Shown here in pieces: positions 1-10,315 of a stretch of 30,222 bases of DNA. Origin of the DNA: Batkoa obscura (lineage: Eukaryota > Entomophthoromycota > Entomophthoromycetes > Entomophthorales > Batkoaceae); contig JASVEC010000220.1 in the NCBI GenBank assembly GCA_030770535.1, positions 1 to 30,222 of the forward strand, read 5' to 3'. The notes below the pieces were generated by a model. The model searched no databases, had not been told where the DNA came from, and was given only the letters and a program-made list of their open reading frames with translations. The translations under genes and the position numbers were made by a program. The first letter of the stretch is position 1. Each line of letters starts with the position of its first letter.

Positions 1-1626
1 TTTGGCACGTTGGAATAGTGCAATCGATAATAATAATAATAGCACTAATTCAATAGAAATAATTGAAGATTATTTTCAACAAAATAACGCTGAAGAGCCA
101 AGTAACCTTGACGAAGAAAGTAGTAATAATGGAACTATAGAATGCGAGGAAAACGAAAGTGATAATGAAGGGATAGATTATGAAGAAAATGAAAGCGAGA
201 ACTCAAATCATAATGAAGTAGAAATAGGTAGAAAGATTAACAACTATAATAAAATATATTAATAAGTAGTAGGAAGCGAAGAAGAAGAAGATATTAATGA
301 TGAAGAAGAGGAAGATATCAATACAATACGGGAAAATTTAAGAAATCAAAGTCGATTGTTGCGAAATAGAAGAAGAGATAGAATATTTCGAAATCGAGTT
401 AATATCCCAATTGAGCATCGAATGAGTATTGAAGAAAGAGAGATTAATGAAATATCAAATTCGGTAGCTTTGAAACTTAATTTAGATGAAGCAAGGAAAA
501 TAGGAAAAAGAAATGATAGATATTTATTATTAAATTTAATACCAAAAGAAGATAACATTGTTAATATGAATAGTAATACCAATATAGTAATAATTCATAA
601 AATATACAAGAATGAGCCAATTATGCAGATTATTAAAAATTATTTTGTTTTTGTTGAGTATTATTCAAATACTTCTAATGGTATTAACTATAAGAATTTT
701 TACCCCATTCGCTCATTTCCTCATTTTGCTGCTATTGATCCTAGAACTGGTAATGAACTGCATAATACCATAATATACACAATATGTTAATGTTGTTATA
801 GGAGAAAGAATAAAAGTATGGAGCAACCCTGGTGATTTAAACCCACTCAATTTCATAAATGAATTGAAGTTATTTTTAAATCAACATTCATTTAATGGGG
901 AAAAATTGTTTCCAGATTTAAATATAACTGTATCTAAAGTAAGTCGTTATTAGATCATTATAAAATACTAATATTTTATTTTATTTAGAACCTTGATAGA
1001 ATGAGCGAACAAGAAATGCTTGAAGCTGCAATTAAAGCCTCATTAAATAATGATAGTTATAATGCCAATGACGATAATGTAATTGAAATCTTAGATTCAG
1101 AAGAGGATAACGAAGATACTGATAGTAATATTAACAATGATGATCATACGATGGAAGACTTCGAGTGTGTTGAAATAAAATCAAGTGAAGAAATAATTGG
1201 TAATAAAAATAAACAAATTAGATTAAAAATTAATTAAATTATAATTATAGCAAGTGTAAAACCCTTGGAATTACCAGATCCTAAAGAAAATAGTACTAGA
1301 ATATTATTTAGATTACCAGGTACTTATTACTAATGTTATTATTATATAATATTGACTTATTTTTAGATAACACTAGAACAATTAAACTATTTGATAAAAA
1401 TATTAAAGTTATTTCATTATATCAATTTATTAAAACAAAAATACCAAATAATGTAAAAGATATTGAAGTAAGATTAATAATAATAATATAGCAATAATAT
1501 AAGACTTATTAAATTTTGTAGTTATTTATGCTACGTAATAATTTGAAAGATAAATTAGAATTAAATTTAATTGAAGCAGAGGTGTTAAACTCTCAAATTA
1601 CAGTAACTTATGATTTAATAGAATAA
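1..1626 (+). CDS. UAS-UIM-UBX domain protein (Cdc48/p97 adaptor type), 5' partial
   Basis: Exons: 1-227, 273-749, 802-938, 989-1199, 1251-1319, 1367-1467, 1522-1626. The six introns are 45-54 nt, begin GTA and end TAG, and keep one frame to the TAA at 1624-1626. No start codon is seen, so the gene continues to the left. From base 2 it reads 441 residues. First comes an acidic Asn/Glu-rich stretch. A thioredoxin-like UAS region follows at about residues 155-275 (IDPRTGG then KVWSNPGDLNP). A ubiquitin-interacting motif lies at about 286-300 (EMLEAAIKASLN), and a C-terminal UBX fold at about 360-441 (TRILFRLPDNTRTIKLFD). This order is that of UBXD7 and yeast Ubx5, which bring ubiquitylated clients to the Cdc48/p97 ATPase in nucleus or cytosol. 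A UBA domain, usual in the family, would lie outside the window. The cis-proline loop (FPR) that binds p97 is not obvious. Confidence 0.82.
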
Positions 1627-1633
1627 AGTTTAT

Positions 1634-3269
1634 TTAAATTGAATAATCGACAGTGGATTTTAATACCTTTTTAACTATAGGTTTTAAATAAACTGAATTG
1701 TTTTTATAATCCCACTATAATATAATATTAATTTCATTAAGTTTTGAATAATAAGAATTACTTACCATTAAATAACCTGAAGATATTACAAATAATAAAG
1801 ATTCAACATATTTTATAGTTGGTATGAGACGATAAAAATGAAGTAATTTAATTAAAGATTTAACTGCTTTTGGTGCCATATAATTTGCTAAATCTAATTT
1901 TCTTTGGTTCGATTCCAAATTAATAGTGCTAAATATCGTTATTAAAATACCACTTAATAGCGAAATAGGGTAATTGATAATGTTTAAACTTTGATTTTGT
2001 ATTTTACATACCAAAAACTGATAAATTGCTATATAAATACTTATAAATCCAGTAGATCTTATGCTTTTTTGAATCGTTTTTAATAATGTATTCTTTGGGC
2101 TAATTATTATATATTATTAATAATAGAGTAATAGTATAATAAGCTTACTTATTTAATATTTGAGCGGGTTGAAATACCATTTTTGGTAATAAATTGACTG
2201 ATAAATAAACAGGCAATGTAAATTTAATTACTTTCTTAAGTTTGTTAATTACTGCCCATTTACAATTAATATCATTTGGATGATAAAAAGTACAATTCAA
2301 AGGTTGGTTTTTAGTCACAATATTATTGATATAGTTAGTATTAAAACCTTGATCTTTGATTTGTTGAATTAATAATGATGAGCTAATATTTTGATTATTA
2401 TATAATCTTTGATTAGCATAAATAGATTCAGGTGGTATATTACCAAATCTATTAAAAATATTAAAAATAGAAGGATCTAAAAATTGAGGGTATAATGCAT
2501 GTGAGAGATGGATCAAAGTATCTGAAAACACATATAATACATTACTATATAAATCCAACTGTTTTCTTTTTTCTACTTGGGTTTGTAATATTCTATATAA
2601 TAATATGGTTATTATTATTCAATAGTAAATAAAACAATAAATACCTAAAAAATAACATTAAAGAATAATCGACCCTACTTTCTTCAACTTCAAATAATAT
2701 ACTACTACCAGCAAGCATACCTAATACAACTAGTGTTAAATTACTATTAGTTTAATCTAGAATAATAAACCTGAAAGAAAGTAACGATTTTCTTTAAATA
2801 AATCCCATTTTTTAAATATAAAATTAAAAAACTTCCATAAAAAAGTATACCCCCCTATTACTTTTCCGTTTCTTATAATGGCTGGATTCAAATATAAACT
2901 TTTTATATTAATATCTTCCTTTTTCTTCCTATTTGTTATTATATAGCTACTAATATTAATTAAAACAATATGTTTGAATTTACCATAACAAGTATTTAGT
3001 AGCTGCTATTAAAAAGTTAATAGTACCTCGAATACCCAAAACTAATACATAATTTCCTAGTTTTATTAGTGATACTTTATTTACAATTCATGTTCAAATT
3101 TACTTAAACTTTCAATACTAATTTTTAGTAAATATTTTAATATTGAAGCGTTACTATTGAATGGGTCTCTATTGATTTTTTTGTCTTTTTCATTTTTCTC
3201 TATGTTGTCTTCTTCATAATCTATGTCACCTTCAATATAGCTTGCTCTTTTTTTGTTTGTTTCTTCCAT
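1634..3269 (-). CDS. TMEM135-like multipass membrane protein (paralogue 1)
   Basis: Exons on the minus strand: 3269-3104, 3056-2984, 2928-2771, 2720-2645, 2592-2149, 2099-1766, 1714-1634, giving 443 residues. Intron phases are 1,2,1,2,2,0 and lengths 47-55 nt. The ATG at 3269 is the first in frame and opens an acidic, Lys-rich cytosolic N-terminus. Family marks are LGIRGTINFLI near residue 65, ENRYFLSGMLAG, a Cys-rich loop with C258 and C268 around a His-Pro (CTFYHPNDINC), and a late basic segment ending in YMAPKAV. These fit the TMEM135 family, related to Tim17/22/23 folds and linked in animals to peroxisomes, mitochondria and lipid handling. The role in fungi is not established. Other acceptors for the second intron (at 2950 or 2947) are possible; the one chosen matches paralogue 2. 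The stop lies 7 bp from that of the UBX gene, so the 3' UTRs must overlap. Confidence 0.78.
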
Positions 3270-3614
3270 TTGTTTTAAATTTTTATAAGAATGTTACTTA
3301 AACATTTATCTTTTTGGTTATATTTCCAATCCCCCTTTTCATCGTCATTACATGTGACTTTTAATTCTTTTTATCGTTTCACTTTATGCTCTTTTTTTAC
3401 TTTGAATGTTTACAAAATAACACATAAATTCCAGATTATGTATTCTATGAAATATATATTATAAATATCGAATTCAATTTTGTTTAAATAAAGATAACTT
3501 TAAACCATTAAGGTTAAAATATATACCATATTCATTTATTTTATTAATTGGAACAAAGATTATTAAAGTATTAAAGATGATTGAAATGTATCTAGATATT
3601 CACCTATAACAGAA
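3270..3614. other. Intergenic, 5' of the TMEM135-like gene
   Basis: AT-rich spacer between the first ATG of the minus-strand TMEM135-like gene and the 3' end of the decayed siderophore transporter. It should hold the promoter of the TMEM135-like gene. I see pyrimidine-rich runs but no motif I can name. Confidence 0.4.
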
Positions 3615-5225
3615 TTACTCATTTTTATTTGAAATTCTTCCATTAAACTTTTGAATAGTATGGACATTAATAATTTTGATCATGAAAATGATAGTTAATA
3701 GCGTGAATGCTGCGAAAACACACGATATGAGGATGTTTTTTTTGGTTTCATCACTTTTTCCATTTTTTAAGCGCTATTTGAGCGGGAAGATTTTTAGTAA
3801 AATTCTTAATACAAAAAATACACTCTACATATACTAGAAGACACCATTAGTACATCTTCATAAGCCGAAATTACTTGCTCAAATTGCTTTTCTGATAACC
3901 CTAATATATAAACTATTTGACCCACTACACCTCCATATTGATTTCGTCTTCAACTCTCTATTTAATTAATATAGGCATCAGTTGGGTTCAAATTATGCCT
4001 GCAATGGTAACTCCAATAGCCCTAACAACTCTTTATATTATTTTAACAGTATTAGCTATAAATGCTATTTCTTTTATATCTATCGGTCCTTCATAAATTA
4101 CATTTATACATTCATCTATTGTGGCTTGTTCAACTCCGGGAAGTGCTCGTATAACATGGGTTGACAAATCGATTGAACGAGGGAGGGAACCTTGCTGTTA
4201 CTATTGCTCCCAAACATATACGATTTAATACAGTACCTGCAATCATTAAGTATTTAACACTTGTAAGTTTCTTTATTAAAATTCCAGTAGTTATTGTAAA
4301 AATTAAATATTCTGTCTTATATCTCTTAAGCAGCAATGAAGCACTTGTTGGATTAAGCCTACGTGAAACCAAAGTATAATAAAAGATATTGCCAATTTAT
4401 TCCAGCGTCTAATACTACAAAATACATAATCAAAATAAAACTATATGTGATTTGATTTTGAAATATTTCCAATGGAACTAATAATATTTTAGCATATTTG
4501 TACTTCCATCAACTAATACTATAAGTGGGATAACTCTGATAATAGCTATAACCATTATACTTGGGGTATTCCAACCATCTTTAGGTATATCTATAATATC
4601 AAGTGGTAGTAAGAATGTCAATAAGCCGGTAATTAATAATGAAAATTCGGTTAAATCCAATTCGTTATATATTTTTTAGCCCATTGCTAAAGCTGAACTA
4701 TCTAATACCAACAAATATATCGGTTTGCTTGTCAGCTTTGTATTATAAGTAAAATATCATTCTAAAAAACAGTAATGTATAAGGGACAAACATAATAAGA
4801 GGGGATATGTAGCCCCATCTCTTTCCAAGACTAAAATCAATTGGGGTTGGAAGGAAGGTGCTTATCCAACTATTAACACCTATAGGTATAAAATCCACAC
4901 TGCTTAAAATACTTCTACTTGCCAATCAAGTTAGATCAGCCAATGTAATTATTTCAACAATCTCATAGCCGGTTAAACCTATAGTGGAAATAAAATAACC
5001 TGTAGCAAATGAAGATAAAGAATTGACTAATATAATCAATATCTCGTTTAACAGATAGCATAATAAAGTAGTAAGAAAAACTTCACTTCATCCAAAATAA
5101 TCTGAAAATTTAGAGTACAAGGAACAAATAAAATTCCTAACAAACTAGTTACTATCCCAAAAGTACTTACCAGCTAATTCTCCTCTTAGATCTTCTTTTT
5201 TTATTGAAACTTTAACTTTCTTATA
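3615..5225 (-). pseudogene. Decayed siderophore-iron transporter (SIT family, MFS)
   Basis: Minus-strand coding remains run from about 5225 (KKEDLRGELAG) to a TAA at 3615-3617. Recognisable parts, in order: NSLSSFATGYFIS; ILSSVDFIPIGVNSWIST followed by GKRWGYISPL, which matches the loop and helix of Sit1/Str1/MirB transporters that precede WRWG(Y/I)GMW; DIPKDGWNTPSIMVIA; TARFPPSFNRFVNP; AIGVTIAGII then TQLMPILI, equivalent to the SIT segment with SGAIWTQVLP; and a last helix (VFAAFTLLTIIFMIKI) with a basic tail. Living members are 14-helix proton symporters that take up ferric siderophores. Several in-frame stops and frame changes separate these blocks, including one between LADLT and LASRS, and a MITE splits the last part at 3725-3832. 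I see no set of short introns that explains all the breaks, so I call it a pseudogene. Assignment rests on motifs only. Confidence 0.62.
3725..3832 (-). mobile_element. MITE copy A (about 100 bp, ATAT flanks)
   Basis: The element body is 3729-3828, flanked on both sides by ATAT (3725-3728 and 3829-3832). It is in reverse orientation relative to copies C, E and F and carries the shared core (TTTTTAAGCGCTATTTGAGC). Its ends (GAGGATGTTTTTTTT and the partner ending in ACTCTAC) are more diverged than in copy F, so it is one of the older copies. It lies within the SIT transporter relic, between the residues reading EDVLMVSSS and the last helix. Confidence 0.8.
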
Positions 5226-7189
5226 AAGACTAATGTATTTAAATATGCTTTTATAATATTTGGTATTAAGTTTTTTAAACTATTTTTAAATTTACTGCTT
5301 TCTTATCTGATCTTTAATTTGTAACTTTATTACATTATATTCTGATGTGTTTTTACTAACCGTTCTATTTTTACACGTTTTTGTTTCTTGGAACTAGTCT
5401 ATTCTCTATAAAGCACTATTAATATAAACAATCTCTTAGTTTATTTTTATTTTATAGTTACAAGATTTTAGGAAAAACTAAATACCAACTTCATTGATTA
5501 GCTAGATGTCTAAAAAAACCGACTTTACAATTCACTTAATTCAATGTAACATAAGTGTTTTCGGTTTTCAATTTGCAAAATATAAAACTTATTATAATTA
5601 AACTCACTAAATGTAAATGAAAATGCTCCAAGTTATGTTTAAATTGAATTGGTAATAACTGAATAAGTGAATGATTACATATAATTATAGCTGTTTCATT
5701 TTTCTCAAGAACAATCTAACTATTGATTTAAAAATGACTTTATGCTAAAATTCTGTTATAAGAATCAGGCTCAAGGAAAGCAATTATACAAATTATTTGA
5801 CTCCAAAAGCTACTTCTAAACAATCTGAAAAGAGATAAAACATCTTTATTAGAGAAACCTCTGTTTATAGTTATGAAGAAAGTGAAAATTATTTTAAAAG
5901 AATGAGCATATTCTATATAACCTATTATAAATAAACTGTCTTATAAACTCACTATATTAAAAATCTGTTAATTAAAATTATGACAATCAAACTATAAAGG
6001 AAGGTGATAAGGATCTAGAAGAGAAAAAAGATCCAAATAAGATTTGGTTTTTTCAAAACCCACTTTTGAATTTTTGAACTCAACTTCCGAGCTAAGGTAG
6101 TTTTATAAAATCTATAAACTTAACTAGATAGTTGTATAATGTTATACTATCTCTTTTAACTAATATATTGTTAGATAAAAAATTGATTAAAAAGTAGCGT
6201 ACAGGGACAAATTTATTTGACTTATTTATTCCTTGACAATCAATATTTTTTTCAATATCTTTTGTTAGATTCCTGGATTGATTAATTTTCGTAAATTTAT
6301 AGTGTTAGTATACATTTTGTAATAGTAATCCTTGAAGAGTAGTTTATAAAATCAAGGTAATGAGTTTATTATAGGATCCAGCAATAGTATTTTACACATA
6401 TTTAAGGCCCTATAAGGATAGTTATTAGATAGAAAATTTGAGTTTAACGCTACTCCGTAATCTTTAAGTTCATAAGCTTAGGATTGGGTAAGTAGTCCAT
6501 GTGTTTTATACTCTTTCGGAGCCGTTTGAATCATTTTATGGATTTCAGTTATTGTCGTTTTTTTACAACTATATTGTCTTCACAAAACAAGGATAAATTT
6601 TCAACTTGACTGCTTGTTTGATTTCTTGCTATTTATCGCTATAGTAACTTAAATGCCTACATGTTTCTAATTCTATCTAAACTACAGATGCATAATAGGA
6701 AGATCGAAAACTGTTTTCAAGAATTGATTCCAATTCTTTCTTGTTTGAAAATAAATCAATGTTATCAACAGTTGCAATATTTTGATTCGAGTTCCTTGTT
6801 TTTGTTGGGATATAAATTACTTTTCTATTTATGTTTAAACTCACAATTTTAATTTATATTTAGCAGTTTTAGATTCTTCCATTTTATAAAATACGAAATA
6901 AATCTATAATTTCTCATAAATCTTTTTCCCACTTTTTGTTACTTTTACTCAAATTATTTGTTTACTCTTCTCATCTTAATTACACAATCAATATATAACA
7001 ATCCAGTTGTTATTTGTTGCCTATAGAAATATCTTCCAATAGACAATGTGATAGCAGCTAAATTTCCTAAACAAGGCTAATTCGTACTATCACTCAATAT
7101 CTGATCAAGATTGTTCACCTTGCAACTTTATTAAATGTCTAGAATAGCATTAATTTTAATAAAATTTTGTTTCTACTTTTTAATATATT
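5226..7189. other. Long gene-free stretch
   Basis: About 2 kb of AT-rich DNA with stops in all frames. Open frames such as 6661-6852 (+) show no recognisable motif. Apart from the single GATA-type site at 5303-5311 and the lead-in to the SIT relic, I see nothing I can name. Short coding-like patches on the minus strand may be remains of an old gene but are too broken to assign. Confidence 0.4.
5303..5311 (-). promoter_or_regulatory. ATCWGATAA site upstream of the SIT transporter relic
   Basis: TTATCTGAT on the plus strand is a perfect ATCAGATAA on the minus strand, the strand of the transporter relic. It lies about 80 bp upstream of the relic's first recognisable codons. ATCWGATAA is the known target of SREA/URBS1/Fep1-type iron repressors, which control siderophore transporters. 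One site in AT-rich DNA can arise by chance, so this is suggestive only. Confidence 0.4.
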
Positions 7190-7560
7190 TAGAGTTTCTC
7201 TATTCAACCAGTAACCTTCAGGGTCAATTTTAGTACAATATACATTTACAAAACAATCAGGTAGCTGACTTAGGTTCTTTCAATTTATTAATACTGAAAA
7301 AACTTTTAATTCACTTAACGAAGTATTATTAACAAATGAAGATAAACTGAAAGGAAGCTTGTTATGACTCACTCTATTAAGTATTGATATACCATGCTCA
7401 ACTCCTTCCCAAAAACTGTTTTTTTTTCTGAACAATCAACCTCCCTCCCTTTCTTCTTCTCAGCCTATGCTTCATATGTATTATTCTCTTTTGTCTTTGG
7501 AGTATGTGTATCATCCATTCTAAGCAGTTTGTCATTAAGTAACATTTGGGATTATTGGAA
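7190..7560 (-). pseudogene. Coding-like traces on the minus strand, unassigned
   Basis: Reading the minus strand from about 7560 down gives several patches of protein-like composition in shifting frames: MLLNDKLLRMDDTHTP, then FWEGVEHGISILNRVSHNK, then LPDCFVNVYCTKIDPEGYWL. The FW..G...L.R pattern faintly recalls the start of an F-BAR/FCH domain, but the following text does not support that. The patches are separated by stops and frame changes. This is probably an old broken host gene; it could also be chance. Confidence 0.22.
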
Positions 7561-7933
7561 CAACTGCTAATACCATGGAATATAGAAATAAACTCATTTT
7601 CTAAAGAACGTTTTTGCTTTTAAATTGTTTTTATTTAATGTTTTCATTTATTGTTTTAATCACAAGGAAGTGAAAGTCAACTAAACTAAATTAAATTAAA
7701 TAATTTGAAGACGATTTAATACTAATTTTAAATCCTAATATTTTTTAAAATTCTAAGCAATTTAAAAGTAACCCAAATTTAGTTTATTATTTGCAAAATC
7801 AATGAAAGCAAGACCCAATTAAATGTTATTTGGTAAAATTTTGAGTCCCAAAACTAGAAACTGGGCCTTGATTGGATAAAATTATTAATATTGTAAATTT
7901 ATGTTATTTTTATCTACTCTTTTTTAAATTAAA
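7561..7933. other. Upstream region of the Ran-binding protein gene
   Basis: AT-rich spacer that should contain the promoter and 5' UTR of the Ran-binding protein gene, just before its ATG at 7934. I see no distinctive element beyond short A and T runs. Confidence 0.4.
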
Positions 7934-8713
7934 ATGTCAAACAGCCTCGATAACCTTACTAAAAATATCACTGAAACTGAAGTAAAGCTTACTAAAATTG
8001 TAATTCCTATTAAAGGTATTAATTTCATTTTCTCTTCAGGGCGAAGACCAAGTCGAGCCTTCCCCAGATGTACATTTTGAGCCAATCGTCAAATTAGAAG
8101 AAGTAGAAGTTAAAACTGCTGAAGAAGATGAAGAAATCATTTTCAAAATGTAAAAACAATACTTTATAAAAGATCGTTTACTCATATTTATTAGGCGTTC
8201 TAAGCTTTTCCGTTTTACCTCAGGAGAATGGAAAGAACGTGGAACTGGGGATGTAAGATTTTTAAAACACAAAGCTTCTGGAAAAATTCGTTTAGTTATG
8301 CGTCGTGAACAAACCCACAAAGTATGCGCTAACCACTATAGTAAAAATTTTTTAAATTCATTTATTACTTTTTTACCTTTTGTAGTTTCAAGTGATATTG
8401 AACTCAAAGCAAATGTTGGTTCAGATCGCTCATGGGTATACAAAGTAGCAGCTGATTTCTCAGAGGATGAACCAACTCCTGAAACTCTTGCCATTAGATT
8501 CGCTAATACTGAAAGTAATTTTTGTTAGCCTCTACTAAATATTTTTATTAAATTACTGTCACCTTAGATGCCAATAAATTTAAGGAAGAATTTGAAGCTG
8601 CTCAAAAAGCTAACTCAGAACTTTCTTCAAACAAACCTGAAAACGACGAAGAAAAGAAAGAAGAAGTCAAAGAAGAGACTAAGGAAGAACCTAAAGAAGA
8701 AAAGAAAGAATAG
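7934..8713 (+). CDS. Ran-binding protein 1 (RanBD), nuclear transport
   Basis: Exons: 7934-7981, 8040-8149, 8195-8340, 8386-8514, 8568-8713, giving 192 residues, close to the usual 200 or so of yeast Yrb1. Introns are 58, 45, 45 and 53 nt and each restores the frame. The Ran-binding domain fills about residues 28-160: [70 protein letters not shown] and LAIRFANTE. All are hallmarks of RanBP1, which binds Ran-GTP and speeds GTP hydrolysis with RanGAP, thereby releasing export complexes in the cytoplasm. A Lys/Glu-rich tail follows ([13 protein letters not shown]), as is usual. The ATG at 7934 is the only in-frame start before the domain. The first intron donor (after GAA at 7981) was chosen because it keeps phase 0 and a normal length; a donor at 8016 would leave an intron of only 24 nt. 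Confidence 0.93.
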
Positions 8714-10315
8714 AAATGATGATTCTTCGTGTCCTGAAATTATGTTAAATAAATATTTGCAGTAATTTTCAACAATACCATCCTATTTTAATCTGTAATT
8801 TCCATATAGACTTTATTTCATATGTTTATTTTTTTATTAAAAGCTCTTGATCTAAATTAAATAATAGTTTATAAATGATTAATTGAGTTCTTTACTATTG
8901 GCACGTAATTGCTCACAGTATATATATTTGAAATAGAGCTGAATTAACACTAGCTGTTTGAAGTTAAGACCATTCCTTTAAAAGTTATATGTTTAATGGT
9001 CATCCATTTCTAACAATTTTAAATAATATAGATGAATTTTAGAACCTGGTTAAACTATAAATAGGATGCATCTTCTTACAAAACCATTGATGGACTCTCA
9101 AGAATTTGTGACTAATTATTAGTAAACGGAAGACGTTTTGTTTTTAATATAGCTGGAATACTTTTAAATTTTATTTTATTAATTAAACAACTGCATCCGT
9201 TATTGGAAGTAATATACGAAATAAAGAGCTTTGATGTAATAAAACATTTACTAGAATAATCTATGAAGTTTGTAAAAACGTTTTTGATTATTTGTAATGT
9301 TCTGTCATTATTTCGCATTAATCTACCAACTATCTCTTTCATCTCTTTAAAGTTACTTTTTGTCTATATTAATTTGTCAAAAGCAGGTAAAATAACTTAT
9401 CATTAACTTCTGAAAGCCTACTAATATTTTTAAGAAAAGGGTATTCTAGCTTAGTTTAGATTTAAATGTAAAATATAGGATTAGTTTTAACTGAGAAAAA
9501 GCAATTTGTGATTTATTTTTAGTTTATTTTTAATTTACAAAAAATTGAAATAAAAATTGAACCTTTGGTATAAATTAACCCATTTATTTTATAACTACTT
9601 TAATTTTGGTATGTTACTTGTGATATTTTCTACCATAAATGAATGGCCTAGAATGTCACATTAGAATTGAAGTAGTTGTATGTTAAAGTCATTAAAAGTT
9701 GAACCCTCTTCAGTTCTTTGTCAAAGCTATTCAGCTTTTTTCAAAACAAGAGCATGTTTTTGTTCAAGAATTCAACTAGGGTCTTTTTGAATTTTAATTT
9801 ACTTGAGAAATGGATAAATACTGGAACAAGACATCACTATAAAAGCCTGCGGCTGTGGAGACCTATAAGCTAAACAAACCAAATGAAGCAACTATTATAT
9901 ATGAAAATGATATTACTATTAGCTTCTCGAACCATTTGTGAGTTCATAAAATGCTTTGAGATTTGTGGAAAAAAATCCTTAAAGCCTTTATTTTCTCTTC
10001 CTTCTAGATGAAATAGAGTTTTAAGAGGATTATTGAAATAATTTTAGTTGAATCTAAAGTTGCAAAAATTTTAAAATGCCTGTTATAAATTGACATTAAA
10101 GGCAATAATCTATAGGAACAATTTATGGTAAATTATGACTATAACATTGAAATAACGGCATAAAAGCAAAAAGTATAACAACTCACCCCACACCATATGC
10201 AAATAAAAGGATATATTGGAATAAATTTATCCAGCTCAAATTATGGAAAAATTATTATTTAATTCAATATATAAACTAACATATATATATTAAATTTATT
10301 ACTTTTTAAACAATA
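8714..10315. other. Gene-free stretch
   Basis: About 1.6 kb of AT-rich DNA between the Ran-binding protein gene and the second TMEM135-like gene. The only open frame of note (9112-9342, minus, 76 codons) has no recognisable motif and no codon continuity on either side. The last part should hold the promoter of the downstream gene; TATATATATT at about 10280-10292 lies some 25-35 bp before its ATG. Nothing else can be supported. Confidence 0.4.

Noticed and set aside
3982-4379. Plus-strand frames over the SIT relic
   Set aside because: Antisense of the transporter remains; the family motifs read only on the minus strand.
6661-6852. Plus-strand 63-codon frame
   Set aside because: Low-complexity hydrophobic text with no recognisable family and no neighbours in frame.
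7190-7560. F-BAR/FCH domain start suggested by FWEGVEHGISIL
   Set aside because: The expected following helices and the ER..IE..Y motif are absent, so only an unassigned coding trace is reported.
8036-8320. Minus-strand 94-codon frame
   Set aside because: Antisense shadow of the Ran-binding protein exons, which have clear domain motifs on the plus strand.
9112-9342. Minus-strand 76-codon frame
   Set aside because: No motif, no upstream or downstream coding continuity; length is expected by chance in this spacer.
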